From Durusdinium trenchii (lineage: Eukaryota > Sar > Dinophyceae > Suessiales > Symbiodiniaceae): 64,000 bases of DNA. A program made the translations under genes and the position numbers. The notes under the pieces are model-generated. The model was given only the letters and a program-made list of their open reading frames with translations. It made no database searches and had not been told where the DNA came from. Shown here piece by piece: positions 1 through 10,066 of this stretch; position 1 is the first letter of the stretch; each line of letters starts with the position of its first letter. The stretch lies in assembly GCA_963970005.1 (NCBI GenBank), contig CAXAMN010005213.1, positions 159,403 through 223,402 of the forward strand, read 5' to 3'.

Positions 1-811
1 CACGGGAGTCAAGTGCGGTTTCACTACAACAAAAATACTAATCATTGGGTGCAATTCAATCTGACAATCTAATAAGCTGGAATGAGCATAGTGCCTTTGG
101 ATAGATGTCATCACAGCATGCATCTGAGGGGTACTGTGAATTCTCCTCTCACTCAAAGGAATTGCTGTGCAAAAAACAAAAGGAATAAACTTCTAAAGAG
201 GTCTAAAAGGTTGAGCATTCCTCAAGGCTTCTATAGGACTCAATATCTAAAAAGAAATAACAAACACAAACTATTCCTAACGTGTCCCAAAAAGTTATCC
301 AAAAATGGTATGCGTTAGGATCCGTTAGGCCCCCTTTCACCAACCCTCAGAAACCCAGTGAGCCCAAGCTTTCTTGAAAGAACCCGTACCAGCTTTAACC
401 ATATTGAAATTATGGATTAAAACATATTGTAATGATAATTATAATGATCACGATACATATATATATATATATTATATATCATTTAACAATTAAATCAATT
501 TACTTATATATCCTTACTCATATTTCATTCGGCTACCTTTACAGCCAGGACTCCTATTGGTTCTATAGCTACCTATTGACTACTCAGCAGCCTTACAAAA
601 CTGTTGCTTACCCGACTTACTAGCTACCTCAGTAATAAACCAAAAAAACTTTCAGTGAACGACCGGCTCACTTTAGCTTTCACATCTCCGAGCTACGGCC
701 CTGGAAGACGTTTTGCTTCGTCCAGTGGATGCGCTCCATGCAGCTCACCGACTCCCCGGCGTGAGTGCAAACCGCATCGCCTCAGCGAGTGAAATATGCA
801 TCAATGCGAAT
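1..811. other. stretch without recognisable gene
   Basis: Only short open frames with no familiar motif are present. An AT-rich tract near 455-480 is simple TA repeat. Nothing here is supported as a gene. Confidence 0.5.
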
Positions 812-915
812 AGAAGTAATGCCCTTGTTACTAGTAGCTTCTTGCTACTAGTAATGCCAGGAGCTACTAGTAGCGTCCTTGCTACTAGTGGTAATGCCCT
901 TGTTGCTAGTAGTGC
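812..915. repeat. minisatellite, CTACTAGTAGC family
   Basis: Degenerate tandem copies of a unit of about 18-21 bases built around the self-complementary core GCTACTAGTAGC, with spacers of the type GTCCTTG or TTCTTG. Related blocks lie at about 2848-2945, 18610-18700 and 26094-26175, and a single unit near 42908, so this is a dispersed family rather than a local accident. Confidence 0.7.
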
Positions 916-1162
916 ATCATCGAATCAGCACGGCCTCACCACGGTGTCACATGATTTGTCTGATGATACCTTCTGTTACATTCTCTAGTGTTCTGTGTTG
1001 GACCAAAAGAAAGTAAGTAAGGTTGCTTAAACAAAAGTGTGCAGCACATTTAGACCGTGTCTTGTCTGCTGTGCAGTGCATATGAAGTCCTTCCTTTTAG
1101 AGGCAAAGGGGTCTTTCAAATTCAGCCTTGGGAGTAAGCTTTAGCTGCACATCTTGACCGAT

Positions 1163-3591
1163 CTAAAGTATTGCATAATTTGAGGAGCGGCATTTCAAGG
1201 GTGACAAGGTGGTGCGCGCGCAGCCTTTCCTTGGCAAGGCGGGCTGCAAGTCTAGACGTGCAGTTATATAGTATATTGAACTTGCTTGTGCAAAGACTTG
1301 TTGAACACTCGGAATCGTATCGCAACTGCCACTCCTCCCAAGGGGCTGAAAGTTGCTGCAGCACCATTCTCGTTTGCCGACACTCCACATACCCACATCA
1401 GTACCGCTGCAGCTGTGCGGAGCGCATCCAACATGGAACTGCAGGGATGGGTTGCAGGCCAGGAAAGTGATTGTCTTGGGAAAATGAGTCTTCAAAACAG
1501 ATTCCTTCCTACCATTATGATGATTCTGTCAAGCATGTTGTCGTTCGGTTTTGCAAGACTGAAAGCTCTGGGCCCTGGGCCACTACAAATCCCGTCACAA
1601 GAAAAACTGGCTTGGTCTGGCTTTCCGATTCAAGGGCACACAATCTGGCACCCCGCTCCTTGTCACAGCACCAGGATTTCTTGGAGTCGGACCAGCCATG
1701 CAACCAGTTTGAGAAGCCGGCATCACAATCGTAGATGTGCCCAGTCGCTTGTCCCACGTGTGTGTGAATGTGCCTTGGAGCACGGACGGTCGGCATCCGG
1801 TCATTGTTTTCAAGCTTTGCTCCCTACCAAAAGGTATAGCTGCAAAGTGCTTAAGTCGCTAGTATCTATATAGCCTTTGCAAATTGAGCTGCTTCCGCAA
1901 ACAAGAATGTCTGATTTCTGGCCAAGATGCAAGTGCGCACTTCCATGCCATGTCCCTGGGCAGCCCCGGTTTGAATCTTCGCAGCACCAAGTCTTCTTCT
2001 TTGGAGACCATCCAAAATACCAGTTTGAGTAGCCTGCGTTGCCTCAGCCGCGGGCGATGATTAAACTCTGGCAGTATTACAAACACTGGACTGTAAAGCC
2101 ACCCTTTTCCAACACCTGTCCATATGGAGCATACAACAACATAGCAAACCTTGCACCCGCAGTCAGCAAAGGACACGCCCAAAGTGTCACCAAGCAGCAA
2201 TCAAAGTGGTGGTGATGGACAGGGGGTTCCTTGACCTCAAAGGGGTGGACCTTGGCTCCACTGCTCCAGGCTCAAGGAACACACATCCGGTTTCAACTAT
2301 ATCCCGATATCACTCACTAACGATCACAACAAACAGAAGCGGCAGGCCAAACAGCTAGCGTCTATTATATAGGTGAGTGGAGTAGGGCCTGTAGCCATCA
2401 CACATCAAACACACACACACACATTACCCTATGATGACGATGATGACAAAATGCATGGCACTTACGCAAGGCACCTTAATGTGATCGTAAACCTTGACCA
2501 CCTCTGGCGGCATCTCCACTGGAACCGGCTTCTCCTGCACTACGATGCGCGGTTTTCCCGGCACAGGCACTCGGATGTACCTTGGATGCACTTCATCACC
2601 TTCAAAACAAGCAAGCTGCCGAGCTGCTGACATTGACGCATATTAAATTGGAACTAATACGCAAGGTCAAAAATCTCAGAATACCTTGGCCGAAGTGCCG
2701 CGTCTCATTCACTGGTTGGTAGATGATCCTCAGCTTCGCATGAGCTAGCTTCCAACGTGTCTCAACTTTACAGCAGAATAACGAACGTAAAACAAGAAAT
2801 CGGGAAAGGTATGTGAAGAGGTGAAAAAAGGGTAGGAGCAAGGACGCTATTAGGGGCTCCTGGCATCGCTACTAGGAGCAAAGAAGCTACTAGGGGCTCC
2901 TGGCCTTGCTACTAGTAACAAGGACGCTACTAGTAACAAAGGGCTAGTGTCAACTCAGAAAGCTTCAAGCCTCCAACGCTTCCACTCCACTTATCCAGTC
3001 CTATCCTGACTTCAACTGTCCGCTTGCCAAGCTTCTTGGGAGGCTGTTCAACACTCACCTTGATGGGTTTCGGCTCAATTTCTTTCGGGTAGTACTGGGG
3101 CACCACCACAGTCTTGTTCTCTGTGGCCTCCCAAAGCGCAAACCATCGTCTGTAAACAGGTGACCCAGTCCAAACTTACGTTATGGCAGTGGAGTTGAAC
3201 CGACAAACACTGTAGTTGCGACCCTTCGGATGTGAAAACTTTGCGCACAAGCACATCTGGACAATGGAACAACCATTAGATATACCAGCTGATCCGCTCC
3301 AGGAAAGCCAGCCTTCATGGGGATGTACTTGGGAATGAGTTTGGGCTTCATGACTGTGATGTACTTGTCGTGCTTCACAACCTGCGATGAAAAGCAAAAT
3401 TTGGGCCAGCCAAGCCAGCTCATTTCCGAATCGTCTTTGTGCATGTTTGCCGTAGGGACATGCACCAACAAGCAGCAAAGGGGAGCCCCCAAACTAGCCG
3501 GAAGCCCGCACTTGTTGGCCTTCGTTGGGCAAGCGATCTTGCGCAGGAAGCAGCAGTAGCGCTTGTGTTTGGTGTCCCATTTCTTCACGTC
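1163..3591 (-). CDS. multi-exon Cys/Trp-repeat protein with Val-Pro-rich segments (partial model)
   Basis: Minus-strand exons read from high to low coordinates: about 3591-3512, 3381-3286, 3256-3180, 3149-3059, about 2768-2685, 2626-2466, from 2042 downward, 1796-1515 and about 1495-1163. Several joints keep phase exactly: 3180/3149 rebuilds a Thr codon and 2685/2626 an Ala codon. The 3256-3059 exons end in VVVPQYYPKEIEPKPIK and the 2626 exon holds RYIRVPVPGKPRIVVQEK, a Val/Pro/Lys-rich style that resembles alveolin-type cortical proteins. The remaining exons repeat a module with a Trp, about seven residues, two Lys, Trp/Tyr-Cys-Cys and a later Gly-Cys: NWYFGWSPKKKTWCC, NWLHGWSDSKKSWCC, MWSVGKREWCC and KWDTKHKRYCC. 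Such modules are frequent in dinoflagellate proteins; the function is unknown to me. The true 5' and 3' ends and one or two exons between 2466 and 2042 are unresolved. Confidence 0.6.
2848..2945. repeat. minisatellite, CTACTAGTAGC family
   Basis: About four degenerate copies of the same GCTACTAGTAGC-type unit as at 812-915, lying in an intron of the minus-strand Cys/Trp-repeat gene. Confidence 0.65.
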
Positions 3592-3599
3592 CTGGAACA

Positions 3600-5450
3600 A
3601 TTAACCGCGCACTTGAAAAACAGTGTCTCATGAGGCTTCACATCTGTGAAAAAAATCTCTCTAAGACTCTAAGACAATCCAGCTGACAAGCTCCTGATAT
3701 CGATGCATGCATTGCAACCTTGCTTTACGATTTTCTAAACTTTGCCGCGACAAGAGCCCAGCTGCTCCAAAAAACTTATAAAAGAACTGTTCCCTCCTAC
3801 GAACCCGCCATTGAAACAACCAAGAAATTTGGATCTTCTGTGAGGCCTGTCTGGGCGCATTTGACCACATCGTGTCTCACCACCCAAGTCCTCAAGCCCC
3901 TCATCACATTCATAGGGCCGTTCCTCCCTGTAAACGTGACGAACCTCCACCTCACAGAAACAGCGGAATTTCGAGTTTTGAACTTCATGTCGGGCTTATC
4001 ATGGTGTATCCTCCGTGAACCACTGGGATCACTTGCCGGGCATTCTATGGGGAATTGGTGTCAACATTTCAAGTTGCAAATACACATATCTATTTATAAT
4101 ATGACTGGAACGCCGCCAAACCAAATGCCACAGTAGTAAGAGATCACTTGACGGATGGACAAGTGAAACCTTAAAGTTTTCTAGGTTCTTCGAGTTTTTT
4201 TCTATATAGCAAAAAACGGTGACAGGTGCGAACGTTAAACATTACACATGTCAACCCCACATGTTTAAAACCCACTACATAAAATTCCCAGATCCAGGTG
4301 CTGTCACAACCTAAAACACTATAAAATGCAAAAACAACATGTGTGCGCGTGACAGCCCTCCATTCCCTGCAAAATGATTGGCAAGGGTCCACAAAGCATG
4401 CCAAGAAAGGCCACGAAAACAAACGCAAACACTAGAACATTTGTTGTTTTCTAGTTGTTTTCTATAAAAAGGGTACAAAACCGTATTTTGTAGTGTCAAA
4501 CGACCGTCATTTTATAGCGGGCCAAAGCACGGGGGATGGCGGTGTTTTCGTGGAGTCACATAAACAGGTCCGTTCAAAAGCCAACACGTTGGTTGTTTCC
4601 TGCATCCACAACAAAAAACTACAGAGACTTCAAGTGGCCAGCAAGTCCAATCGCTTTCATTTGTACCTGCAAATCCTAGTTGCGATTGATTCTGTTGGTC
4701 CTGGAGTGTGAGCATCGTGTTCCGTGGATTTGCAATGGTGCATGGCATGTTCACACCTTTGTTCAAGACTGTGTGCTTCAATCGGGGGAAGCGGGGCACT
4801 TTTGCAAATAGCACGAGAAAGCAGGGCCACATGGGGCCACAATCACAAAAAACTGGGTCACTACACTGTAGATACCACGACTTTCGGGGCGGCACGCAGG
4901 GCTAAGGCTATCAACCAAAACATTGTTCCAAAAGCAGGCGATGAAACAACAAATATTGGGAGAGCAGCAGTACATGGAGAGACATGTGCGTGGAGAGGCA
5001 CCAATTCTTTTTGAAAACCATGTTTCACATCGAACCTAATGCACCCGAATGGCAGCAGGAATGGGGCAGGAAGTAAAACCGACGGTCGCCCCCTCAAAAC
5101 ATGGACACAGGAACGGCCAGGAATGGTTTATAACCCTGATTAACCACTATATACGTATTGGGAACTAAAATCATTTGAAAAATGAGACCAAAGCCCAGGA
5201 ATGCTGGAATTGTGGCTTCAACACAACTTTGCGGACATGTTGTTGGGCTATGGAAAGTCGATACTGTGGTTGAGAACACGGCAGCCCCCTCCCCATACTA
5301 GTGGTCTCAGCCACTCCCGTAAATACCATGACTTTTGGGGGCTATGGGCGCAAGAATATAAATGCCTCAGGGCCCACGGGCCCACCACGATTAGATTGAT
5401 CACCTGCTTGTACCTGCAAATGTGAATCCTGGAACGTAATCATACCCCCT
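3600..5450. other. stretch with no confident gene
   Basis: Minus-strand open frames at 3735-3988 could be further 5' exons of the gene ending at 1163, because one reads a Val/Arg-rich run (EVEVRHVYREERPYE), but no splice joint could be confirmed. The remainder is unrecognised sequence. Confidence 0.4.
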
Positions 5451-5455
5451 TCTAG

Positions 5456-5605
5456 ATGGCAGGCTGTTTGGGTGTTACTTCAGGTCCGTCGGAACCGACG
5501 GTGCCGCCCGCTCCTTGTACATTGGAGGCAGTGGACTTAGGAGGTTCCGGGCCATTGACATCTTTCCAAAAGCTATCCTCAATGAACCTTCCCAGTGTGA
5601 ACAGG
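5456..5605 (-). CDS. exon-like segment, copy 2 of a duplicated exon
   Basis: On the minus strand this segment reads an open frame ending GSDGPEVTPKQPAI. It is a diverged copy of 6742-6872, with the same frame, length and C-terminal signature. Conservation of the minus reading frame between the two copies argues that minus is the coding strand. Plus-strand open frames here (73-111 residues) are shadows. The function is not recognised. Confidence 0.4.
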
Positions 5606-6741
5606 GTGCATGCCAGACCGGCGGCACCCTCGAGTCGAGCACCTGCGGGTGACTTTCAAGATGGCACGACCTTGTAAAATAATCGAAGGCCTCCATGGCG
5701 GACCCCGACTGTCAGTAGTGACGGTACTATCTGCTTCGGGCATAACTCGTGGCTTCTAGAAGCCATTCACGAGCTCGCCTCGAGCGCAACTGTTTCGTTC
5801 GGCAACCTTCGGGAAAGCAGGGAATTATTGGGCTCCTGCAGGGCCTACGTCAGGTGCGCACACACACACACACACAGCACGCTCACGCAAAAACGAGGCG
5901 AGGTTCTCCGAAGTTTGCTGCAATGAGGTTTGGTTTGATGTGGTTTCGGCCCCTTCCCCTTTTCAACCTCCCCTCCACATACATTTCCTCCTCTTTCTTT
6001 TCATGTTTTTTCTGCCTTCGTGACTGGTCATATCATCTCTTTCTGTTTCTCTCTTTTGCGCACACATGTGTCCGGCCCTTAGCACGTTCGTGCACTCGTG
6101 CACGGAATCCAGGCTTCAGGTCGCCCAGGTTGTTACAAGGAGGTCTGGCTCATCACTTGTCCCTGTGCACTTGGCTCCTTTTTCCTTCATAGCAACCACA
6201 TACACTCGTCTTGTCGTGTCCTCCTTTCATGCCTTCATCTCCTTGTCCGCGCGCACATGTGCACATCAGCCGGGGCCCTGTTCCAAAAGCGCCAATGCGC
6301 GGCGGATTTGCCGCAGCTGAGTACTATGACGCTCTTCACAACATTTCACAATACACGAGACAAGAGCTGGATATTCCTTTGTGACTTGAGCCATCTTGAG
6401 CCAGATTTTTGCTTTGGCAGCGATTCTGCCCCAGTGCCTTGATTCATGCAGTGGACATGATCATTAATTTGATGTGCCATATACCGGCCATCATAAGCTG
6501 CCGACGTCTAGGTCTAGGCACGGTTTGCGGTTAAGGTACAAGAGCATTCAAAAACAACGCTCCATTCTGTAGTTGATGTTGAGACATGTCTTGGGGGCGC
6601 CTTGTGTGTGAAAACCGCTATTACACGCGGTGAGTTTGTTCACTATCTGAAGCAGGGGGCACAGGCCCCTCGTGGACACCTGTGCCAACGAAGCTGCTCA
6701 CGATGGGGGGGGCGGAGGTTGATCACCTCCGTGTACCTGCT
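5606..6741. other. stretch with no recognised gene
   Basis: Contains a CA microsatellite near 5852-5875 and a pyrimidine-rich tract near 5950-6060. Near 6384-6402 the minus strand reads two copies of GGCTCAAG, the 3' end of the dinoflagellate spliced leader, but too little is present to call a relic. Confidence 0.4.
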
Positions 6742-6872
6742 AGATGCCAGGCTGTTTAAGTTTTACTTCAGGTCCATCGGAACCAAAGGTGTCGCCCGTT
6801 CCTTGTACATCGCAGGTAGTGGGCTTAGGAGGTTTGACATCTTTATCCAAAGTTCTCCTCAATACCCTTCCC
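6742..6872 (-). CDS. exon-like segment, copy 1 of a duplicated exon
   Basis: The minus-strand frame reads TLGRVLRRTLDKDVKPPKP and later GSDGPEVKLKQPGI. It matches 5456-5605 in frame across its length, suggesting a tandem exon or gene-segment duplication about 1.28 kb apart. The family is unknown. Confidence 0.4.
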
Positions 6873-6875
6873 AAT

Positions 6876-6902
6876 GTGTGTGGTGTGTGTGTGTGTGTGT
6901 GC
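6876..6902. repeat. TG microsatellite
   Basis: Nearly pure GT dinucleotide run just beside the duplicated exon-like segment. Confidence 0.8.
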
Positions 6903-7264
6903 GTCAATCGAACTCACACATGTTGCCGCCGCGTTGCCCTATGGCCCTATGGAGCCCACAAATTCTCGAAAACGGTCAGAATTCCGGATTGGTCAATTTA
7001 CGCTGTTGTACTTGCGCAGCTTCATGGTCCCCAAAACTGGGCCCCAAATCTGGCAGGCGGTAGCTTTCGGAAGAAGTGACGGCCCCGCTTTGGTGGGTAG
7101 AAAATGGACCCTGTTTTAGGGCCAAAAGATCGACTGAAGAGGTAATAAAAATTTGCAACACGCTGCTGGGACAAAAACAGTTGCACATCACTAGCGATAC
7201 CCCTTGTCTCACCCCTGCAGCACTTTCGTGATACTGCAGTAATATATATATATATATATATATA

Positions 7265-7286
7265 GTGAGTTGGCAGCAGTTAGAAT
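7265..7286 (+). repeat. left terminal inverted repeat
   Basis: Perfect 22-bp inverted match to 17683-17704. Its inner half ends in the GCAGTTAGAAT motif that is repeated subterminally. The match can be extended outward by TATA, shared by both flanks. Confidence 0.9.
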
Positions 7287-7316
7287 ATGGACTAATTAAG
7301 ATTTTACTAATTAGTC

Positions 7317-7400
7317 ATATTCTAACTGGATGTCCCAAAAAAATTGCGGGTCAGCTCGAACGATGCAGTTAGAATACGGAGGGAGTATAAGAGTTAGAAT
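7317..7400 (+). repeat. left subterminal repeat array
   Basis: Copies of the CAGTTAGAATA motif at about 7364-7377 and 7391-7401, and one inverted copy at about 7318-7328, immediately inside the left TIR. The arrangement resembles transposase-binding arrays of other TIR elements; binding is inferred. Confidence 0.65.
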
Positions 7401-7477
7401 ATGAGCGGCACTCAAAGAAGCTATGTATGTATATGTATGTATAGGTGTGTGTATATATATATACATTTATGTAAATA

Positions 7478-7804
7478 ATGATATTCAAACAAATTGCTTT
7501 GTTGCAAAATGATGTGCGTGGCAGCTGCTCAAAAAGTGTAGCACACCTTGCATACGCACTTGCAGCAATGCTTGGGTATTTGGTTCTTGGTGGTCTAGCG
7601 CTTTCACTGCTTGTGAATGCAACTTTGATCGTGGTGCTCTGTGTCAACTACAAGCGTGTGAAGACATGCTATGGATCGAGCCAGCCTGGGATGATCTACC
7701 ACTACAAGAACAGCAAGGTGTATCATGAGGCCTCGTGCTATCTTGTAAAGGACCAGGAAGGTCGCGCATCACAGCTTTTGCCTTGTCAAAAGTGCCATCG
7801 GTAG
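7478..7804 (+). CDS. small membrane protein with C-terminal Cys/His motif
   Basis: A 108-residue frame lying inside the transposon just after its left TIR. Residues about 24-57 form a long hydrophobic stretch (LAYALAAMLGYLVLGGLALS onward) that predicts one or two membrane spans. The C-terminal part holds YHYKNSKVYHEASC and ends LPCQKCHR, a His/Cys pattern that could bind metal and that resembles short His-Cys tails common in dinoflagellate proteins. No known enzyme family is recognised. It could also be an exon of a longer gene, since TA-rich sequence like the introns of the element precedes it. Confidence 0.45.
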   Translation: MIFKQIALLQNDVRGSCSKSVAHLAYALAAMLGYLVLGGLALSLLVNATLIVVLCVNYKRVKTCYGSSQPGMIYHYKNSKVYHEASCYLVKDQEGRASQLLPCQKCHR

Positions 7805-7937
7805 CGGCAGCCAAATGAAGCAAGGCGGCCTCCAAGATGGCTGGCGCTGTATAGATAGGTGTTGGACTACACATAGCCAGAGGTGCAAGCAAACATGTCT
7901 TTCATGCAGCCAGTCGTCCATGGTGTAGTTCCAAGTA

Positions 7938-8018
7938 GTGTGCCAGCACAGTTGGCAGCTACGATTGCTGTGTATTATATATATAAAATCCTTTTTAATT
8001 CAATTGAGTTTGATTGCA
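7938..8018 (+). repeat. TIR-core and subterminal motif in a non-coding interval of the transposon
   Basis: Contains GTGTGCCAGCA followed by GTTGGCAGC (7951-7959, the core of the TIR), then TA repeats, then GCAGATAGAATA at about 8018. The same package of motifs recurs in introns farther right. Confidence 0.6.
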
Positions 8019-8276
8019 GATAGAATATAGCAAAAGAACTTGACTTTGTTAGCATGTTCAAGCAAACAACACCAAAACACGAACCTAAACACAGCTGAAG
8101 CATGTCTATAGACAGCAAACACACTGATCCTGCTACAATCCTACTATGAAAACTACTTGTGTATATATATATACTATGATTCAGTCCTGCTATACACACG
8201 CAACGAGGCAGCAAACAACAATGTGCACGCGCGCAACTCTGCAGCGCACTGCTGTTATAGTCACATCTCCGTCGCC

Positions 8277-9652
8277 ATGTCGGAGTGGTACCTTTGCGCA
8301 AACATGTTCCATGCTGTGGACGCATATGACCAGCTTGGAGTGCCACCGGGGCCTAGCGATCTAGGAAGCACTCCAATACAACGAGTTATGAAGCTGTCCA
8401 CAGTGCCTAAGCAGCATATCGATGACTGCTACGCCCGTACCATGGAATCAGTGGAGAAGGACTCAAATGAAGCTAAGCAGATTGCTGAAGCGTACGCATT
8501 GCTGCAAGGGGAGGCGCGGAAAGCGTACGACATGAAGCTTTTGGGGGCTGTTTCAGTGACTCTGTGGCATCAAGCAATATTCTATCTGCATCAAAACCTA
8601 TGCCTATACATATGTTTACTGACATGCATATGTATATATATGTATGTATGTACTGCCAATCTTCTTTGTATATACATGTACTGCCATAACAAATGATACT
8701 TCTCAGAGTAGTCAGATGTTTGTCTATGTATAACTTTGCGCTGCGCTCAGGTGAGTTCAGCACGTGGTCCACGCGAGATTGCACGTGAGCGGGCGGCGAA
8801 GCAAGAGAAGCAAGACACCGATTCTGATCCACCTATGCCGGCACCTCTGGATCCACCTTCAGACTGTGATAGTGTGGATGCCAAGGAGGCGGGACAACAT
8901 GGTTGAGTTGGGACTGGGTTGGCCTAACAAAACCGTATGTATATATATATATAGATAGATTCAACCATGTGCAATACAGGGTCTTTTTCATCAGAATCAA
9001 AAGCAAACGGTGAGGAAACAATGCACATAGAATATATATGTATGGAACCACCGCCAGAGCAAGTCCCAAATACTATATATATATATAGCCTGAATACAAA
9101 ATAAGTCCAACTTGTCAGGAAGAGCCAAAGCTGAGTGAGACTATGAAGTCTTTTCAGAAACATGTCCGTACCCAGTGTGAACACACTGGGTGCAGACGGA
9201 ACTTTGCATTCAACATCTATGGGAGCAAGGCTATTGCAGTGCAAGCGGCTATGCAGTTTGAGAAAATCACACTCGCTGTTCTGGATGAGTTTGACACTTT
9301 GAAGCGCACGCCACACCAGCGCAAGGCAATGCTCGACGCACATGGGCTTGGAGTCACTTACAATAAAAAGTCCATTGCGGTGCAGCGTACCGCCCTTGCC
9401 AGGGCTCTTTCTGATTGTGAGTCTCAATTGGTAGAGAACGACATCTTGACCAATGTATGGAAGGACTTGAACAACAAGGAGGCCTTGGACAAGTCATCAA
9501 TAGTACATTGCAAGGGCGGCTTTGCAGCAACCTTCAATGGTTCCCAGCAAAAAGTGGAGCAAATCTTCAAGTCATTGAAGGCTGCATCAGACTGGGTTGC
9601 GCAAATGAACAAAGCCGACAAGGACTGCGAGGGCTGGAACACGGGGAGCATG
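8277..9652 (+). CDS. J-domain-like protein, three-exon model, transposon cargo
   Basis: The start ATG at 8277 is followed by AVDAYDQLGVPPGPSD and, later, EAKQIAEAYALLQGEARKAYD, the helix I and helix III/IV signature of a DnaJ J domain (residues about 12-85). The HPD tripeptide that stimulates Hsp70 ATPase is absent: the expected place reads VPKQHIDD, so this is a J-like protein or has a different role. Suggested exons are 8277-8546 (GC donor; GT at 8556 is the alternative), 8751-8888 (GC donor, GAG then GCGGGA) and 9119-9652; all joints are phase 0. The third exon carries an unassigned domain with CEHTGCRR and GFAATFNGSQQKVEQIFKS. A GC donor at 9648 joined to an acceptor ending at 10046 would keep the frame open into the downstream ASCH-methyltransferase-transposase gene, so the two may be one polypeptide; this is not settled. 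Confidence 0.5.
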
Positions 9653-10066
9653 GTCGTGACACATATATTCACTCTGTCAAGGGTGTGCCAGCCAGTTGCC
9701 TCACACAGGGTTTTTCATATAATATATATGTATATATATATAAACACACACAATTATCAATTATGATCTTGAGAGTGTGGATCTCTTAGGTGTTCAAGAA
9801 ACTATAGTAAAGTATGTAAAGGGTCTATGTGAGCAAAGGGTCGCTCTATATGTGGGTGTGTATATATATATAGAGAGAGGGAGAGTAGGCACAGACTTGG
9901 TCGATGGATTTGTGGTGGCCAACTTTGCTGGCTCACCAAGTTGACATCATGCACGAAATTGCCTGAAACAGCTACTCTGCTATATACAAACCAACAACGC
10001 GGCACCAACGCAAATATATATATATATATGATATATGCGTAAACAGCAATTGTCATCCACCATATC

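Noticed and set aside
1286-1873. Plus-strand 195-codon open frame
   Set aside because: It lies opposite the Trp-Cys-Cys modules of the minus-strand gene, which have clear motif conservation; the plus frame has none.
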